Shown: positions 23,526-35,723 of the stretch, piece after piece
How the letters are laid out: every line of letters starts with the position of its first letter
How positions within the stretch are numbered: the stretch's first letter is position 1
Source: Xylogone sp. PMI_703
Taxonomy: Eukaryota; Ascomycota; Leotiomycetes
Length of the DNA stretch: 64,000 nt
Assembly (NCBI GenBank): GCA_021399445.1
Contig: JAJTUQ010000001.1
Location: 5,208,001 to 5,272,000, forward strand
Direction: 5' to 3'
Position numbers and translations under genes: made by a program
Notes under the pieces: model-generated
The model's database searches: none
Seen by the model: the letters and a program-made list of their open reading frames with translations, nothing else
Told to the model about the DNA's origin: nothing

Positions 23526-26500
23526 TTAATGCTTCCTCTTCTTCTTTGGGGCATCCTCTTCTTCCAAGCCACTTTCCCGGTCCTTCCGCTTTGCTTTCTT
23601 TTCTAATTCATCCCAATCCTCCCCTTCGGATTCCTCATCCTCACTTGCATCCTCACTAGCCTCGTCACTAGCATTACTATCAAAGTCCGAGTCTTCCTCT
23701 GAACTCTCGTCAGACATGGCCAGTTCACTGTCTGAAATCTCGAAAGCAGACTCCTCGGATTCTTCCTCATTTTCCTCGTCATCAGACTCCGCTGCTAGGA
23801 AGGACCAACCACCATCAGCGAAGAATTGATGTGGATCGGCAGTGACTGTCTTCATAATAGTGGGCCAGTTGAGATTGAGGGGACCTTCCGTGAACGGGAT
23901 ATTTACAGAATCGAGCCACTCCTTCACATTTTCAAGAGACTCTACTGGAATGGTATTGATATGGTATGGAGGGCGATGGAAATCCTTGAAAACAAATACC
24001 ATATCAAAGTTCTTGAGCCCGAACTGAACACGTTCGAGGTGTGCAACTTCAATGTCCTCCAATGTGATAACCATGAAGGGTGGTTCAGTGAGCTGCACCA
24101 AGCAGTCTGTAGTGGGCTGGCAGAACACATTTGATCGGAATGGAACACCGTTGAAGCCGAGTTCCCGGAATGGAACATCAACGTCGACGTTTTCGTTCTT
24201 GCCTGCCTCTGCAATCTTCTCCGCAAAGGCTTTAAATTGACGGTCGAGATCAGCTCGACGTCTTCGCTCTTCCTGTTCCGCTTCAAATTCTTCCTCATCT
24301 CCGTACCTATACTTCCGCTTTCTGTTTCCAGTCTCGTCGAATTGAATATCCGTAGCTTCTCTATAGAATTGTACGTCCTTCGTCTTCTTTTTGCCAATCA
24401 AGATTGGATCTTTCAGGTGAACGTGAATGATCACGATCAATTCATGTTGGCAAGGCTGGAAAAAGAGATGCTTGACGTTACTAAAAAGAATATCCACCCT
24501 CTGTAAAGTGTTGAGAGGGGATTGATAACGAAGACCATTTTGGTGAATTTCGACCTTGCCAGGTACTCGCTTGCCATCCATCGCAGGACGGACGAAAACA
24601 TTATCCATAACAGCCGGGCGGCGGTCTAAACCAGTTAGCAAGAAGCATAACAAGAAATTTGGACTACTTACTTCGAATCTCTATAAGCTTATCCTGTTCC
24701 ACAACATCTTCCATTTCCTTCTTTTCCTGCTCACGTTTAACAGCATCCTTTTTCATATTGCCAATTTGATTGGCGATATCTTGGAGATGATCTCCATCGT
24801 GAGAACGGAATGTCAAGCTTCGGACGAAGTGGGCAGACGCATCTTCAAATGGTTGGTCATCTTTCCTTCCAACACCTTGACCGGGAGAGAGGAAGTTAAT
24901 TCGGAGATAAGCATATTCGCCCTCATCACTCTTGCTAGCATTCTTGATCGTTTGGATATGGAATGGTACTGGTCGGCCCATAATTGGAAGGACGATAGTA
25001 GAATTCTTCGGATCGACAACTATCGCCAAGTCGCGCACCTTTGATGGGAACTGGTTGTCCCGTTTGTAGGATTCAAATCGTTTGAACTTCTTCACAGCTA
25101 CGCCATTTTGATTTCCTGTAGCTTCTGCAAAGCGTGCAAGACCTTCTTCCTGTTTCTTCTTGGCTAGCTCCTTCTGGTGCTCACGTCGTCGGGCCTCAGC
25201 ACCCTCATCGATCTGAGTTGTACGCTCGGCACGCAGTTTTGTCTTGGTGATATTCTTTGCAGCCACTGCACCAACAGACGGGTCCTTCTTGCTTTTCTTC
25301 GGTGTTGGCTCTGGCTCTTCATCATCTTTGAAAAAGAATGAGGTAGCATCAAGATCAGATGGTGCATCGCCAGTAAAAATGACGGGATCTGTTGTAGTAA
25401 CGCGAACGGTATCTGATAATACCATAGAATATATCTTGCTTTTCTTATCTTGTGGCGAGGGATTCTCAATATCATTGAAACCCGTAGTCACACAAAGTGT
25501 CATACCATCTTTCAGACTACGTGTGCTCTTGGCGTTTAGCAAGAGAGTGCCGTCCCTAGTCTCAATACCAATACCACTACCCACGTTTCTTAAGAAGTGC
25601 TTCTCAAGTTCTGGCTTCTTCGATTTGACAAGTGCCAACGCCTTGTTGTATATATCTTTAACAACGGCACCATCTCGTATCTCTTTCATTACGAGCCCAT
25701 GAACTTGAAGCAATAATTTATAATTACTCTCTTGCGACTTATTTGGGTCAACAAGATAGGTACGAGCAATCATAGAACAGTATGTCTTGTAGCGAAGGCC
25801 CATCGAAGCCAAAATCACACCAGGGTGTAGTATCTCATCATCAACTTGGGCGGTCATCTTCAAATCGAATTTACCGCCGCTTTGGATGATGGGGCCATGA
25901 GTCCAATCCAGTTGTCCAGGATCAAAATCTGACGGCATTCGCTGGCCGCTGGGAAGTTCAACGGTCGTCCAAAACTTCTTATCATCGAGTTTGCTATCAA
26001 CATTGTTGGCCAGGGAGCTATGTTTTACTTTTTTCTCCTCATCCAATATATTTGACATTTCCTCGACAAAGTAGGGGTTCATAAGAGCGATGCAGGCTTT
26101 CGAGGCGTTTCGCATTGCACGCTGGGGGTTTGTTAGCAGAATCTAAAGTTACATAGGTCTGTACGTACTAGCTCATTCTCGTCTTTAACAGACAGGGCAG
26201 CGGCTGAAAGGGCAGTCGAAATATCCACCTGCTCTACATCTTTCGAGATCTCCGAAAATGACTTCTTCCATTCATCTATAAAAGGGCCCGTCGAGGTATC
26301 TTTTGTGATTACACCCACTTTCTTCTGAAAACCGATATCATATTAGCAACCATAAATGAATGTTCGGCAGATAGAGTATGACTCACGCCAGAAGATTTGA
26401 TGAGATCGGTGATCTTATTGAAAAGCTTCTCGTTCTGCTCCGCATCTTTGCCTCTAACGAGGATTTCAAGAGGTATTTTGCCGCCTTTCAAAGGTTCCAA

Positions 26501-26876
26501 ATGTTTGGCTGTCTAATTGTCAGTTTGCGCAGTCTTAGCAACAAAGAGTCTATCTCATTGATACCTTTTTTAGCTGTCGTAACAATGTATAAGGCCTCCA
26601 GAGTAAAAAGAAAGAGAGTTGCGGGAAATTCATAGCCAAGTAACCAGAACTGGATTAAGGTTAGCTGCAATCCTCTGTGAAATGGCAGTTTATGCTTACA
26701 TGGATAGCATTATTCTTCTGAAATTGGGCGGTTTCTTCGGATTTGCCCATCAACACCAAAATGGAATTTGCGCCGCCGAAAAGCGCGTCCCCTGCCCGTT
26801 TGTCTGCCTTCCATGCTGAGATGAAATGGGAGAGACGCTCCTGGAACAGGTTTTTGTCGATTTTTATCTCTGCCAT
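23526..26876 (-). CDS. SPT16: FACT histone chaperone subunit Spt16, 1029 aa
   Basis: Large subunit of FACT, which loosens and rebuilds nucleosomes during transcription and replication. Six exons, minus strand: 26700-26876, 26565-26649, 26387-26508, 26169-26324, 24672-26121, 23526-24625; they sum to exactly 1030 codons. The N-terminal aminopeptidase-like domain starts [15 protein letters not shown] and includes [14 protein letters not shown] and [21 protein letters not shown] charged linker and the dimerisation region follow, then the tandem PH-like middle domain ([35 protein letters not shown] near the end). The C-terminal ~90 residues are highly acidic and Ser-rich ([20 protein letters not shown]), ending in the basic tail APKKKRKH, an NLS-like cluster. 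Gene length and layout are standard. It is divergent from the PRP6 gene across a 282-bp shared promoter. Confidence 0.97.
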
Positions 26877-27158
26877 GATTATCTCCTTTTAAAATGATGG
26901 CAGAGAGTGATGTGGTTGTTCAGGCAATGCCTTAGACGCGATGTCAGGATAAATGAGAGCTTCGCGATACTGTAATTGATTTGCGCGCTAAGGCGTTCCT
27001 GCTTACCGTAGCGAGCGTGACTTGCTAAACGCCACACACACCTGGTGTGTAATTAGCAAATATACCTCATCTGCATAATTGAGATATCTACCTACGAATT
27101 TGAGCCTTAAGGTTTAGATCGTTTTCCAAAATCTTTTAGCCGGCTCCCACTCTACAAA
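26877..27158. promoter_or_regulatory. Bidirectional promoter SPT16 / PRP6
   Basis: Only 282 bp separate the two divergent start codons, so both core promoters and leaders must lie here. The stretch contains two near-matching GCTAA/TTAGC-type blocks (GCGCTAAGGCG near 26985 and TTGCTAAACGCC near 27020) and a pyrimidine-rich run before the PRP6 start. I see no TATA box at a convincing distance. Confidence 0.55.
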
Positions 27159-30082
27159 ATGTCAGGCCGACGTGACTTCCTCAATCAACCTGCGCCGGAG
27201 AACTACGTAGCAGGCCTTGGTCGAGGAGCGACTGGATTTACAACGCGTTCAGACCTTGGTCCCGCTCGAGAAGGGCCAAGTGAAGACCAAATCAAAGAGG
27301 CACTTGCTAAACGTGCAGCGCAGCTTGGGGCGACGGGTTACGGCACTGACAAAAAAGATGACGATGATGACGATGAACGATTTCAGGACCCGGATAACGA
27401 AGTAGGGTTATTTGCTGGAGGCGTATACGATAGAGATGACGATGAAGCGGATCGCATTTATCAAGAAGTAGATGAAAAGATGGATAAACGCCGGAAGGCA
27501 AGAAGGTTAGTCTCTCTATTTATAATCCTCTCCGTATCATTTATACAGCTAGTTTATCATATACACTATACATAGATGAGCAATTACCGACGTTTCTACC
27601 TACAGGGAAGCCCGCGAAAAAGCTGAACGAGAAGAATATGAACGGAACAATCCCAAGATTCAACAACAATTCGCCGACCTAAAGAGAGCTCTAGGCACCG
27701 TCACTGATGATGAATGGGCAAATCTACCAGAAGTTGGAGACTTGACTGGCAAAAATCGAAGAGCTAAGCAGGCGCTCAGACAGAGATTCTATGCTGTGCC
27801 AGATAGTGTTATTGCAGGAGCGCGTGATTCCACGGAGCTGGGGACTACTGTCGCAGATGATGGGCCTACTGGCGGCGAAGTCTCCGACGGGACTATGACC
27901 AACTTTGCTGATATTGGAGCTGCTAGAGATAAGGTTTTAAAGGTCAGGCTGGACCAGGCATCACAAAGCAATGGGGCGGACTCGGTTGCCGGGAGTGCAA
28001 CAAATATCGACCCTAAGGGCTACCTTACTAGTCTTGCAAAATCGCAGATCAGCGAAGGCGAAGCACAAGTCGGAGATATTAAGCGTGTACGGGTGCTACT
28101 AGAATCTGTCATTCGTACCAATCCAAAGCATGCCCCAGGTTGGATTGCGGCAGCTCGCCTGGAGGAATTAGCCGGTAAGATTGTTGCGGCAAGAAATGTT
28201 ATCGCCCGGGGCTGTCAGCATTGTCCAAAGAGCGAGGATGCGTGGTTGGAAAATATACGGTTGAATGATAATCACAATGCCAAGATCATTGCAGCCGAGG
28301 CCATAAAGCACAATGACCGCTCAGTGCGCCTTTGGATTGAGGCAATGAAACTTGAATCCGAATCCAGGGCTAAAAAGAAGGTAATCCGAAAGGCTTTAGA
28401 TCATATACCGCAATCGGTTATGCTCTGGAAAGAGGCAGTTAATCTCGAGGAGGATCCTGAAGATGCTCGACTTTTGCTTGCAAAAGCAACCGAAATTATC
28501 CCCCTCTCTGTAGAATTATGGCTTGCTCTGGCTCGACTTGAGACCGCAGAAAATGCCCAAAAGGTTCTCAACAAAGCTCGAAAAGCAGTTCCAACATCAC
28601 ACGAAATTTGGATAGCTGCAGCACGACTCCAAGAGCAAATGGGAAATGCAAACAAAGTAAACGTTATGAAAAGGGCGGTGCAGGCGCTTGCAAAAGAATC
28701 TGCAATGTTAAAGCGTGAGGAATGGATTACAGAAGCTGAAAAATGCGAGGAAGAAGGCGCTATCCTTACTTGCGGCAATATCATACGTGAAACACTAGGA
28801 TGGGGCCTCGACGAAGATGATGACCGAAAAGACATCTGGATGGAAGACGCAAGGGCAAGTATTGGGAGGGGTAAATATGAAACTGCCCGAGCAATATATG
28901 CGTACGCGCTTCGGGTCTTTGTTAACAGCAGGAAACTCTGGCTTGCCGCAGCGGACTTAGAGAAGAACCACGGTACTAAAGAGGCATTGTGGCAACTCCT
29001 TGAGAAAGCGGTTGAAGCTTGTCCGCAAAGTGAAGTATTGTGGATGATGTTAGCAAAAGAAAAGTGGCAAGCTGGGGAAATAGACAATGCCAGACGCGTC
29101 TTGGGCAGAGCCTTCCATCAGAATCCAAATAACGAGGATATATGGCTTGCGGCAGTAAAGTTGGAAGCCGAAAATCAAGAGACCGAAGCGGCAAGAGACC
29201 TTTTGAAAACGGCAAGACAAGAAGCCCCAACGGATCGTGTATGGATGAAGAGCGTAGCATTTGAGTGGCAATTAGGAAATATTGATGTTGCGCTTGACTT
29301 AGTCAATCAAGCCCTTCAGTTGTTCCCAGGTACCGCCAAACTCTGGATGATGAAAGGCCAAATCTACGAAGGGGAGGGCAAGTTAAACCAAGCCAGGGAA
29401 GCTTATAGCACTGGTACAAAGGCCTGTCCTAAGTCTGTGCCTCTTTGGCTACTTTACTCGCGCTTGGAAGAACGGGCCGGAATGCTTGTAAAGGCACGAA
29501 GTATCCTAGATCGAGCCCGGCTAGCAGTTCCTCGTTCCGCGGAACTGTGGACGGAGTCTGTGCGTGTTGAGAGACGAGCAAATAATATCACTCAAGCCAA
29601 AGTTTTGATGGCTAAAGCATTGCAGGAAGTACCAAACAGTGGTCTTCTGTATTCCGAGTCGATATGGCACCTCGAACCAAGAACGCAGCGCAAGCCAAGA
29701 GCATTGGAAGCAATCAAGAAAGTTGATAATGATCCAATTCTCTTTGTTACCATTGCTCGAATATTTTGGGGAGAGCGAAAGTTAGAAAAAGCACAGAATT
29801 GGTTTGAGAAAGCTATATTACTAGACAGCGACCTTGGAGATACTTGGGCGTGGTACTATAAGTTCTTGTTGCAACACGGAACAGAGGTTAGTGTTAAGAA
29901 GAGACATCTTCTGGTCCACCTAGCTAACTTATTTGCAGGAGAAAAAAGCGGATGTCATTGCAAAATGTATTCTCAGCGAACCAAGACATGGTGAATATTG
30001 GCAAGCTGTTGCCAAAGATCCTAAAAATGTGGGCAAGAGCGTGGAGGAGATTCTCAAAATGGTAGCGGCAAAATTAGAGTGA
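27159..30082 (+). CDS. PRP6: Pre-mRNA splicing factor Prp6/Prp1 (U4/U6.U5 tri-snRNP), 923 aa
   Basis: Bridges U5 and U4/U6 snRNPs in the tri-snRNP; called Prp1 in fission yeast and PRPF6 in man. Three exons: 27159-27505, 27606-29886, 29939-30082, totalling 924 codons. The N-terminal PRP1 domain shows [20 protein letters not shown], an acidic patch ([17 protein letters not shown]), and [18 protein letters not shown]. From ~residue 270 to the end run HAT/TPR-type helical repeats with the typical W...A..E pattern (for example [42 protein letters not shown]). The last exon adds [10 protein letters not shown]...EPRHGEYW and ends in KMVAAKLE. The fully conserved length argues for an intact gene. 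It shares a promoter with SPT16. Confidence 0.97.
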
Positions 30083-30659
30083 AAATTGTGATCTTAATGA
30101 AGTGTAACGATTACAGGATAGGAAGATTATGGGTAAAAAAAGACAAAAGGCTGTTTGAATGCAGCAAATAAGATACCTTGAAGCATTATCTGATCTTCCT
30201 CGCATAAATAATCCGTAGGTATGTCTGCTCGTATCCTAATTAGTCCGCTAAGACACCAATCTGGGCGGTAGATCTAATATCACGGTTTCTAGGCCCACTA
30301 GAAACTATGGTTATATATTTATATCAGCTAGCTGTCATCGAGTGCAACCTATTCTGTTCTATTCAATAGTGGCCTATTCCAGGAGTGTAAAGTATTTTAA
30401 GCATTCTTTAACTAATATCCGTACATCACGAACCCGTCGCTAGAAGGTCGTTAGAGGGGGGATTTTTTACCTATAAACTAAAGCCACGACATTAATGGAC
30501 CAAATCAGGACTCCGGACACGTCAGGGTATCCCCATCCATCTCTATCTCATAATACAATGCTGAAGTGAACTCAACACCAATTATTTCCATGGTTCATGC
30601 AGGGATGTACATAAAAAAACTCATGATAAACGAAAACATAACGTAGAGTCATATATATA
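30083..30659. other. Convergent 3' flank PRP6 / coiled-coil gene
   Basis: 577 bp, AT-rich, between convergent genes. No coding frame, RNA or repeat recognised. Confidence 0.5.
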
Positions 30660-32603
30660 CTATTCTTGAATCGCCTCTTCGGTCGTAACCACCTCATCCT
30701 TCTTTCCAAAAGCCCATCCCATCCAGCTTCCTCTTTTGCTCTTATTATCGTCCCCGTCACTGACCTTCCTGTTGCTCTCATTCTGATCTTGAACTAATCT
30801 CAAGGGGCGGGGCTTGTTTCCAGCAAATGTTGTCTGCCTCTCAGAACGAGGAGGCGAGTGTGATGGTGGCGTTGAAACTTCCCCAGAGTCACCGCTGGTG
30901 CTGGACGTTTCGCTCTTCATGCCAGGGAAGTTGCCAGTAGCAGGACCTTGACCTAAACTTGGCTTCCGAGCCGCAGCATTTGGATTCGTTCCTACAGGAA
31001 GGGGTGCGAAAAATGACTGCGAAGTTCGTGGAGTTGAAGGCCCATGCAGTCCAGGCGAGGTTGGTCCTCTGTACATCTGGTTAACAAAAGTAGCGCCGCC
31101 AGTATACTGCTCACTCCTTGGCCGACTTCGAACGCTAGTGGAACGTGTGAGACCAAACGGAATGCTAGGCGCTGTTTCCGGGTCTTCGATAGCGGAGTAA
31201 GTCGTTGATGCTGCTGTTTGAGACATCGGTCTGGGTCTCTTAGTAGCGCCCATTGCAACTGACTTTGCACGCTGCAAGATTGAGGTTCCACTAGCCTGGT
31301 CTTTCGTCTGGTCCTTCGGTGGTGGTGGCAGATCTTTCTCTGTGTTCGGTGTTGGTTTGAAATCAGAAGACTGGTCCAAGATCGTTTCAAAGTCTCGATG
31401 CTGCAGAAGACGTTCAATTATCTTGTTGATATACAATGTAAGAGCCTTATTTTGATCTTTCGCCGTCTTCAGCTCGGCTTCCAAGCGGCGATAATTCTCG
31501 CTCTCTCCGTCGACAGCTTCAGAAGCTTCAGAAAGTTCGTCCGCGAGGCTTGCAACTGGCGTGCGACCTTCCAGAGCATTCAGCGCGTCTGCATTAGATG
31601 ACGAGCCGAAACCGAAATCGCTCTTGTGGAAATCCCCATTTAAGGTCTTTTCAGAAAGAAGTAATTGGAAACTCTCGTTGTCTTCCATCAACCTCGCATT
31701 AGCCATTCTTGTCTCGAGGAGCAATTTCTCTATTTCGCGCATGCGGCCACCTTCCATGTTTTCCGTTTCTACAAGCTTTATCTGCGCCTCGGCCAATTCC
31801 AGCCGGAGAGATTCTATAAGTCTATCTTTCTGTAGCAGTAGTTTTGAGTTGTTGCGAGAGTCGCTTCTATTTAATCCGGCAGGAGGCGCAAACTGCCCGT
31901 TTTCAATGCTCGGGGAGGAGTTATTTGCTGCATCTGTTAGTTATCTATAAAATGGAGCGTCGTAGCTATACTCACAGCGTCTAGAAACCCGACCCTCTTC
32001 GTCACTGGTGGTTCTTTGGGCTAAACTATCCTTCAATCGCTGGATAACCGCCTGCATCTCTTCTTCCCGATTTGCCATATCTTCCCTTTCCTTGGTCATT
32101 GCACTTCTCTCAGCTTCGTATATAGATTCCATTTCTCGAATCCGTCTAGAAGACTCCCTTTTCTCATTTTCCAAAGCCTCTAGTCGCTCTTCATTCTCGT
32201 GAAGGCGGTCCTCCAATTTTCCTTGTTCAAGCAAGGCTTCATCCAATCTTGATTGTAAAACCTGGGTTTGTTTTTGGAACTGTTCAGATATTGTTTCCGC
32301 CTTTTGGAGCCTTTCTTTCAGGTCATCAATTAGCGCTACAGTCTCCGCGTGTACTTCTTCCTCGCCGTCAGATGCTGTACTACTCGAGCTAAGGTTCGAG
32401 GCGCCTGCGCCTTGTCTTTGAGTTCTCGTAGAGACCGGAGTACCACCTCTCAGGGAACGAGTTCTAGAAATTGAACCATTGGATCGATGCGTCGGGCTAG
32501 ACGTTGGAGAGCGAGTTGGAACACGGGTTGAATTTCCGGAGACATCAGTTGAAGCCCGCCGATCATGAGTGGCTACGAGAGGTTTCTTTGTAGAAGCAGA
32601 CAT
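30660..32603 (-). CDS. Conserved coiled-coil protein of unknown function, 633 aa
   Basis: Two exons, 31976-32603 and 30660-31933, spliced GTGAGT/TAACAG and summing to 634 codons. The first ~80 residues are Ser/Thr/Arg-rich and disordered (RSNGSISRTRSLRGGTPVST). Residues ~85-205 and ~235-300 form strong heptad coiled coils (SEQFQKQTQVLQSRLDEALL; DRLIESLRLELAEAQIKLVE). A further helix at ~345-385 ends in ALTLYINKIIERLLQHRDFE. The C-terminal 250 residues are Pro/Ser-rich, with phospho-site-like RTSQSFFAPLPVG, and end in a basic SKRGSWMGWAFGKKDE stretch. The architecture suits a cytoskeletal, polarity or trafficking scaffold; in some fungi similar proteins are labelled M-protein-repeat proteins, which is a compositional name. 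I do not assign a function. Confidence 0.85.
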
Positions 32604-33414
32604 ATTGATTCAACTTGATATGGTGTTTCTTCTGGAAATGTAGGAATGTTGACGTTGACGGTGTCGTTGTCCAGGAGAAATCCAAGCACTCGCGTGTAGC
32701 ACCCCCGACTGATAATAAGATTACGATAATGCGACAGTAGGTTGGCCTGGGCCCCCTACTAGAGCGAGGTAAGTATCCCTTGCCACCAAAATGCGGTCTG
32801 AAAATTAACTCAAACTCTTTGCGTAGGACAATTAAAAAACGTATACCGCCGTCTCACAGTGACAATGGGGGCGATTTCCCGATCCAAGTTGTACAGTTGT
32901 TGCGGCTGGGCATGCGAAGCCACGGCTATGCATAAAACTTCATTCGAGCCTAATAATATTCTGAGGCTTAGCCCACCCTCAGAATCCAGCAATGTTTACT
33001 TGAGAGTTTTGGAGTACCGTGAGTACTTACTCTGTATATGTATCGTTTTTATATCACTCCGCATACAATCGAATGTGAAAGCTTTAGTCTCTCCCTATCA
33101 TCACCATGTTGTTATTGCTAACCACACCGTATTCCCCTGTTGTTGCCGCCCTGATCCTCACTGCAGAATTTAAGTCACGTGATAATATGCGCTATGCCAA
33201 AAACGTTTTGAAGTGGCTCGTTTATCCCACCACACCAAGTGCAAAATCATTTTATTCACAAGCACGACTTATTTCATTCCAACTTCAATTTCCGGCCGGA
33301 GCTATCAACTTGACAGCATTTTGTAGGTCAGTATGAGGAACCGTCTTGAAGCCATTGATTCCTTCGAGCATAGCAGAATTGACAATTCTCATAGGATCGA
33401 TTTGATACGCAGCG
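32604..33414. other. Divergent intergenic region coiled-coil gene / RPL30
   Basis: 811 bp holding both promoters. An E-box (TCACGTGA) lies at 33175-33182, 233 bp before the RPL30 start codon. Several stop-limited short frames are present but none is convincing. Confidence 0.5.
33175..33182. promoter_or_regulatory. E-box TCACGTGA upstream of RPL30
   Basis: CACGTG core 233 bp upstream of the eL30 start. The neighbouring uL16 gene has one 184 bp upstream of its start (34633-34638). Cbf1-type factors control ribosomal protein genes in some yeasts, so a similar role is plausible but unproven. Confidence 0.4.
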
Positions 33415-34293
33415 ATGGCACCCAAAAAGACCAAGAAGGAGGCTAACTCCATCAACTCCCGACTTGCCTTGGTGCGTTTAAACCGGATATTGTTGGGAGA
33501 ATATTATTAACAAAATGGCTATAGGTTATGAAATCTGGTAGGGTGACTTTGGGCTATAAAAGTACCCTAAAATCCCTCCGTTCAGGTAAACTCTCCCTCT
33601 TGCAATGAGTACGACGAGCTTGGCTTACAACAACTAGGAAAGGCGAAGCTTGTGATAATCGCTGGAAATACTCCCCCTCTTCGCAAGTCAGAGCTTGAGT
33701 ATTACTCTATGGTACGTGAAACAAGAGCTAGCACGGGTTGAAGAGCATGTTCAATCTATGGAGTTGGTCGTTAACAGAGTGAATTGGCATTACGTCCTTT
33801 GGAGCTCTCAACTCTTGCATATACTTCTGTCTTTAATCTCGTCAGCAACGAGGGGAGGTGTCAGAGCTGAATTATCTCACCGTCCATGATTGGCCTCCCT
33901 CGTTGCCCGAAAGTTGGTGTGCTGGTACCTCGTTATCCACCATACCAATTTTCTGGCAACAACGAGCACATCTACTTCAACATTTTGACCTTAGTTGCAC
34001 CCATTTCTAACGTTATTTTTAGTTGAGCAAGACCAACGTTCATCATTTCCAAGGAAACAACGTAAGTTACCCCCTTATTAAGCTTGTGGTCCAACGATCA
34101 GACCGTTCAGGCCGTGGGAGGACCAATCTAACTAACTCATACAGATCGAACTCGGAGTATGGTTACCCCATCATCCCTTACTTCCAAAAATACTAACCAT
34201 ACGCAGACTGCATGTGGAAAGCTCTTCAGATGCTCCACAATGGCTGTGCTGGATGCCGGTGACTCTGATATTCTCAGCGGAATTGCCGAATAA
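33415..34293 (+). CDS. RPL30: 60S ribosomal protein eL30, 109 aa
   Basis: Component of the large ribosomal subunit, of the L7Ae-like fold that binds kink-turn RNA. Six exons sum to 110 codons: 33415-33471, 33525-33585, 33638-33711, 34023-34061, 34145-34156, 34207-34293. The protein starts [20 protein letters not shown]. It continues [37 protein letters not shown] and [18 protein letters not shown], and ends [13 protein letters not shown], all near-invariant in the family. Exon 5 is only 12 nt (IELG), and intron 3 is long for this genome (311 nt). In yeast this protein represses splicing of its own transcript; whether that applies here is not shown by the sequence. Confidence 0.97.
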
Positions 34294-34821
34294 ATATGAC
34301 ACGGCTCAGGGCTTCGGGAATTGGCGCATGGAGGGTAGCATTTGCATACATGGTCTATGCTCTTATTACATAGGAATGATAAAAGTCTCTCCTGGTCAAA
34401 TTATGAGTAGCCTGTGCAACGTGTTTTCGATTTCTATTCTCTCGACGTTGCACAACGTCATCCCCATCTAGCCTGATCGTTCATATTTACCCCTCCAACT
34501 TGAGAAGAAAAAAACAATGCGTAATGTAGAGATTGTTTGAGCCAGCTATCTAATTTCAGATTCAAACTCCGTAAGTTTATTTCGTCGTCGATAACACTTT
34601 ACTCCGTACTGACTCACACGGACTTCGGAGGGCACGTGTGGCACGTTAATTCCGAAATTTCCAATGTGGGCGAGTAGGGTTGTGCTAAGCGAGAGAGTTA
34701 GCGTCATCTTTGATTGATAATCCTGAAGTCGCCTTGAGGCGAAGTAATAGAAAGACGGGCGACTTCACTCCTCCATCTCTCGACAAACTAACAATCACAG
34801 CAATCTCGAACATCATTCAAG
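34294..34821. other. Intergenic region RPL30 / RPL10
   Basis: 528 bp between two co-oriented ribosomal protein genes: the RPL30 3' flank, then the RPL10 promoter. It holds CACGTG at 34633-34638 and a second half-related GGCACGT at 34640-34646. No other feature seen. Confidence 0.5.
34633..34638. promoter_or_regulatory. E-box CACGTG upstream of RPL10 (uL16)
   Basis: CACGTG core 184 bp before the uL16 start codon, followed at once by another GGCACGT. It parallels the E-box before RPL30. Confidence 0.4.
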
Positions 34822-35723
34822 ATGGCACGTCGTCCAGCGAGATGTTATCGTTACTGCAAGAATAAGGTGGGTTTGCTCCCTCATCCAGACGGCTTCAAAT
34901 TCGCAGAGAAATGAGATACCACCGCCTCTCGGTCGCAAACGTCGTGCTGAGAAATCGATTTTCTGTGGGATTTAAGTCGGATTTTGACAGCAAAAACAAC
35001 GTGCAAAAAAAGAGCCTCGAAACTAACTGCTTCATTTTTTTTAGCCATATCCAAAGTCCCGGTTCAACCGTGGTGTCCCAGACCCAAAGATCCGAATCTT
35101 CGATCTCGGCCGAAAGCGCGCCAACGTCGATGAATTCCCTCTCTGCATCCACTTGGTATCCAACGAATATGAACAGTTGAGCTCCGAAGCCTTGGAAGCT
35201 GCTCGTATCTGCGCCAACAAGTACCTGGTCAAGCTTGCCGGAAAGGATGGTTTCCACCTTCGTGTCCGTGCTCACCCATACCACGTCGTCCGTATCAACA
35301 AGATGTTGTCCTGCGCCGGTGCCGATAGACTGCAAACTGGAATGAGAGGTGCTTGGGGCAAGCCCAACGGAACCGTTGCCCGTGTCAACATTGGTCAGAT
35401 CATCTTGAGTGTCCGCACTCGTGATTCTAGTATGTTTTAAGCTTCTTTTTAAAACTTAGACTCCTCTTTGTTTCTAACAGATTTACGCAGACCGTGCTGT
35501 CGCTCTTGAGGCTCTCCGACGATCGCAATACAAGTTCCCCGGTCGCCAGAAGATCATCGTCTCCAAGAACTGGGGCTTCACCCCTCTCCGACGAGAGGAG
35601 TACGTTGAGAAGAAGGAGGCTGGCAAGGTCTTGGTTGATGGTGCATACGTCCAATTCTTGAGAAACAAGGGCAACCTCGAGGAGAACATGAAGCGATTCC
35701 CAGCTGCTTTCGCTGAGGCTTAG
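34822..35723 (+). CDS. RPL10: 60S ribosomal protein uL16 (L10), 220 aa
   Basis: Large-subunit protein near the peptidyl-transferase centre; its late loading licenses 60S subunits. Three exons sum to 221 codons: 34822-34866, 35045-35429, 35491-35723. The start [35 protein letters not shown], the P-site loop region ([19 protein letters not shown]) and [13 protein letters not shown] are all family-typical. For the last intron two AG acceptors lie 10 nt apart (CTAACAG, then TTTACGCAG). Only the second gives the conserved [20 protein letters not shown]; using the first would shift the frame. The protein ends [10 protein letters not shown]. Confidence 0.98.

Noticed and set aside
28401..29087. 228-codon minus-strand frame inside PRP6
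   Set aside because: Antisense shadow of a highly conserved coding exon.
33712..34022. Possible snoRNA in the long RPL30 intron
   Set aside because: No proper C (RTGATGA) and D (CTGA) box pair or H/ACA hinge could be placed.
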